A DNA stretch of 64,000 nucleotides, taken from Falsiroseomonas sp050563525 (GTDB taxonomy: Bacteria; Pseudomonadota; Alphaproteobacteria; Acetobacterales; Acetobacteraceae). Under the pieces are notes generated by a model, which saw only the letters and a program-made list of their open reading frames with translations, was not told the DNA's origin and did no database searches. Every line of letters starts with the position of its first letter. Position 1 is the stretch's first letter. The DNA lies in assembly GCF_050563525.1 (NCBI RefSeq), contig NZ_JBNXUN010000008.1, positions 191,132 to 255,131 on the forward strand, in the 5' to 3' direction. A program made the position numbers and the translations under genes. This document shows, in pieces, positions 62,980 through 64,000 of the stretch.

Positions 62980-64000
62980 ATGATTCTTACCACCTTCATT
63001 GGGCTGGATGTCCACAAGGCGACAGTTGCGGTGGCAACGGCGGATGGAGAGCGTCGCGGCGAGGTTCGCGACCTGGGCGTCTTCGCAAACCGGGCAGATG
63101 TCATAAAGAAGCTTGCCCAACGGCTGTCGTTGGGGGGCAAGCGGCTGAGCTTCGTCTACGAGGCCGGGCCTTGTGGCTATGGACTGCACCGGCAGTTGGT
63201 CGGTCTGGGGCATGAATGCCAGGTTGTCGCCCCTTCGCTCATCCCCATCCGCGCAGGCGACCGGGTCAAAACAGATCGCAGAGACGCCGCCATGTTGGCC
63301 AGACTTCACCGGGCCGGCGAGTTGACGAGCGTCTGGGTGCCGGATCCCGCACATGAGGCGATGCGTGATCTGGTCCGCCTTCGTGCCGGCGCGATGCGAG
63401 ACGTCACCAAATCCCGCCAGCAACTACAGGGCTTCCTGCTGCGGAACGGCCGGATCCACGCCGGCAAGAAAGGCTGGACGGTGGCATACCGTCGGTGGCT
63501 GACGACGATCCGCTTTGACCATCCGGCCCAGCAGATCGTCCTGCAAGACTACATTCATGTGGTTCAGGACGCCGAGGCCAGGGCCGCGCGCATCCTTGAC
63601 CATATCGAGGCCTTGCTGCCGACCTGGTCGCTGGCACCCGTCGTTCAGGCAGTGCAAGCCATGCGCGGCGTCGGTCTCATTGTCGCGGTGACGCTGGCGT
63701 CGGAGGTCGGTGACTTCAACCGCTTCGCGAACCCGCGACAGCTCATGGCTTATCTGGGCCTGGTCCCCTCCGAGCACTCCAGTGGCGCCAGCATCAGCCG
63801 CGGCGGTATCACCAAGGCTGGCAACTCCATTGCACGCCGGGTCCTGATCGAAGGGGCCTGGACGTATCGCATGCAGGCGCGGGTGAGTCGCAAATTGCAC
63901 GACCGCATCGAGGATCTGCCCAGGGCGATCCGTGACATCGCCTGGAAAGCACAGGTGCGCCTGTGCGCTCGATATCGAAAGCTGATAGCGCGAGAGCGGC
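62980..64000 (+). CDS. IS110-family transposase, cut by the window edge
   Basis: At least 340 codons from ATG 62980, with agggg about 9 bases upstream; the frame is open to the right edge. The DEDD-type N-terminal domain is clear: FIGLDVHKATVAVATADGE (first Asp), SFVYEAGPCGYGLHRQLVG (Glu) and RVKTDRRDAAMLARLHRAGE (two Asp). The C-terminal transposase_20 part follows (GVGLIVAVTLASEVGDFNRF, LGLVPSEHSSGASISRGGIT). The element begins in the 111 bases after the third antiporter gene. Confidence 0.93.
   Translation, partial: MILTTFIGLDVHKATVAVATADGERRGEVRDLGVFANRADVIKKLAQRLSLGGKRLSFVYEAGPCGYGLHRQLVGLGHECQVVAPSLIPIRAGDRVKTDRRDAAMLARLHRAGELTSVWVPDPAHEAMRDLVRLRAGAMRDVTKSRQQLQGFLLRNGRIHAGKKGWTVAYRRWLTTIRFDHPAQQIVLQDYIHVVQDAEARAARILDHIEALLPTWSLAPVVQAVQAMRGVGLIVAVTLASEVGDFNRFANPRQLMAYLGLVPSEHSSGASISRGGITKAGNSIARRVLIEGAWTYRMQARVSRKLHDRIEDLPRAIRDIAWKAQVRLCARYRKLIARER

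Overview
The window is about 64 kb of very GC-rich DNA, roughly 70% G+C by eye. Gene content and codon use suggest an alphaproteobacterium, probably of the Roseomonas/Acetobacteraceae type. This is inferred from protein families, tRNA and T4SS organisation and the Suv3-like helicase; there is no rRNA marker. No intact RNA gene or CRISPR array was seen.

Layout. (1) 1-4100 looks like ordinary chromosome: the end of a RidA-family protein, a broken SDR gene, an epoxide-hydrolase-like protein and a Suv3-type RNA helicase. (2) 4106-16108 is an integrated element. It starts at a truncated 3' piece of tRNA-Arg(CCG), next to a tyrosine recombinase, a LysR regulator and a tightly coupled minus-strand operon trbB-C-D-E-J-L-F-G-I-DUF2274 for a conjugative type IV secretion channel. 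No relaxase and no TraG coupling protein are present, and the far attachment site was not found. (3) 16821-22538 is a complete Mrp cation/proton antiporter operon, mrpABCDEFG. After it come a CcdA/thioredoxin-like pair, a CaCA Ca2+(Na+)/H+ exchanger, a GntP permease, a patatin-like lipase, a PsiE-like protein and a P-type cation ATPase. (4) 31010-42431 is a stress/energy cluster: two universal stress proteins, an AMP-ligase/ACP/acyltransferase fusion, an HTH protein with a CBS-BON protein, a zinc alcohol dehydrogenase, an ExoD protein and a CPA2-RCK antiporter. Two near-identical upstream regions here carry FNR-type boxes (TTGAT-N4-ATCAA or one mismatch). A Crp/Fnr regulator with FNR-like recognition residues but no Fe-S cysteines lies 10 kb downstream.

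(5) 42443-46319 holds a sodium symporter gene broken by an in-frame TGA, small unknown genes and the Crp/Fnr regulator. (6) 46490-55506 is a recent rearrangement zone. A 1.92-kb segment carrying a MgtC/DUF4010 gene and an upstream small gene is present twice in direct orientation, 7,093 bp apart. Between the copies are one insertion sequence with duplicated ends and pieces of IS21 (IstB), IS1182-like, IS701 and IS66 elements. (7) 55897-62868 is a second Mrp/Mbh-like operon in the order E-F-G-(MbhD+B)-C-D-D'-D'', with three proton-pump-type antiporter subunits and no catalytic partner. (8) An IS110 transposase runs off the right edge.

The common theme is cation and proton homeostasis: two Mrp systems, CaCA, CPA2-RCK, a P-type ATPase, two MgtC/DUF4010 proteins and a damaged Na+ symporter. 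Several of these sit in or beside mobile DNA. The points most worth a second look are the stand-alone Mbh-like module with the duplicated MgtC/DUF4010 unit beside it, and the FNR-box regulon around the fused acyl-activating/acyltransferase protein.
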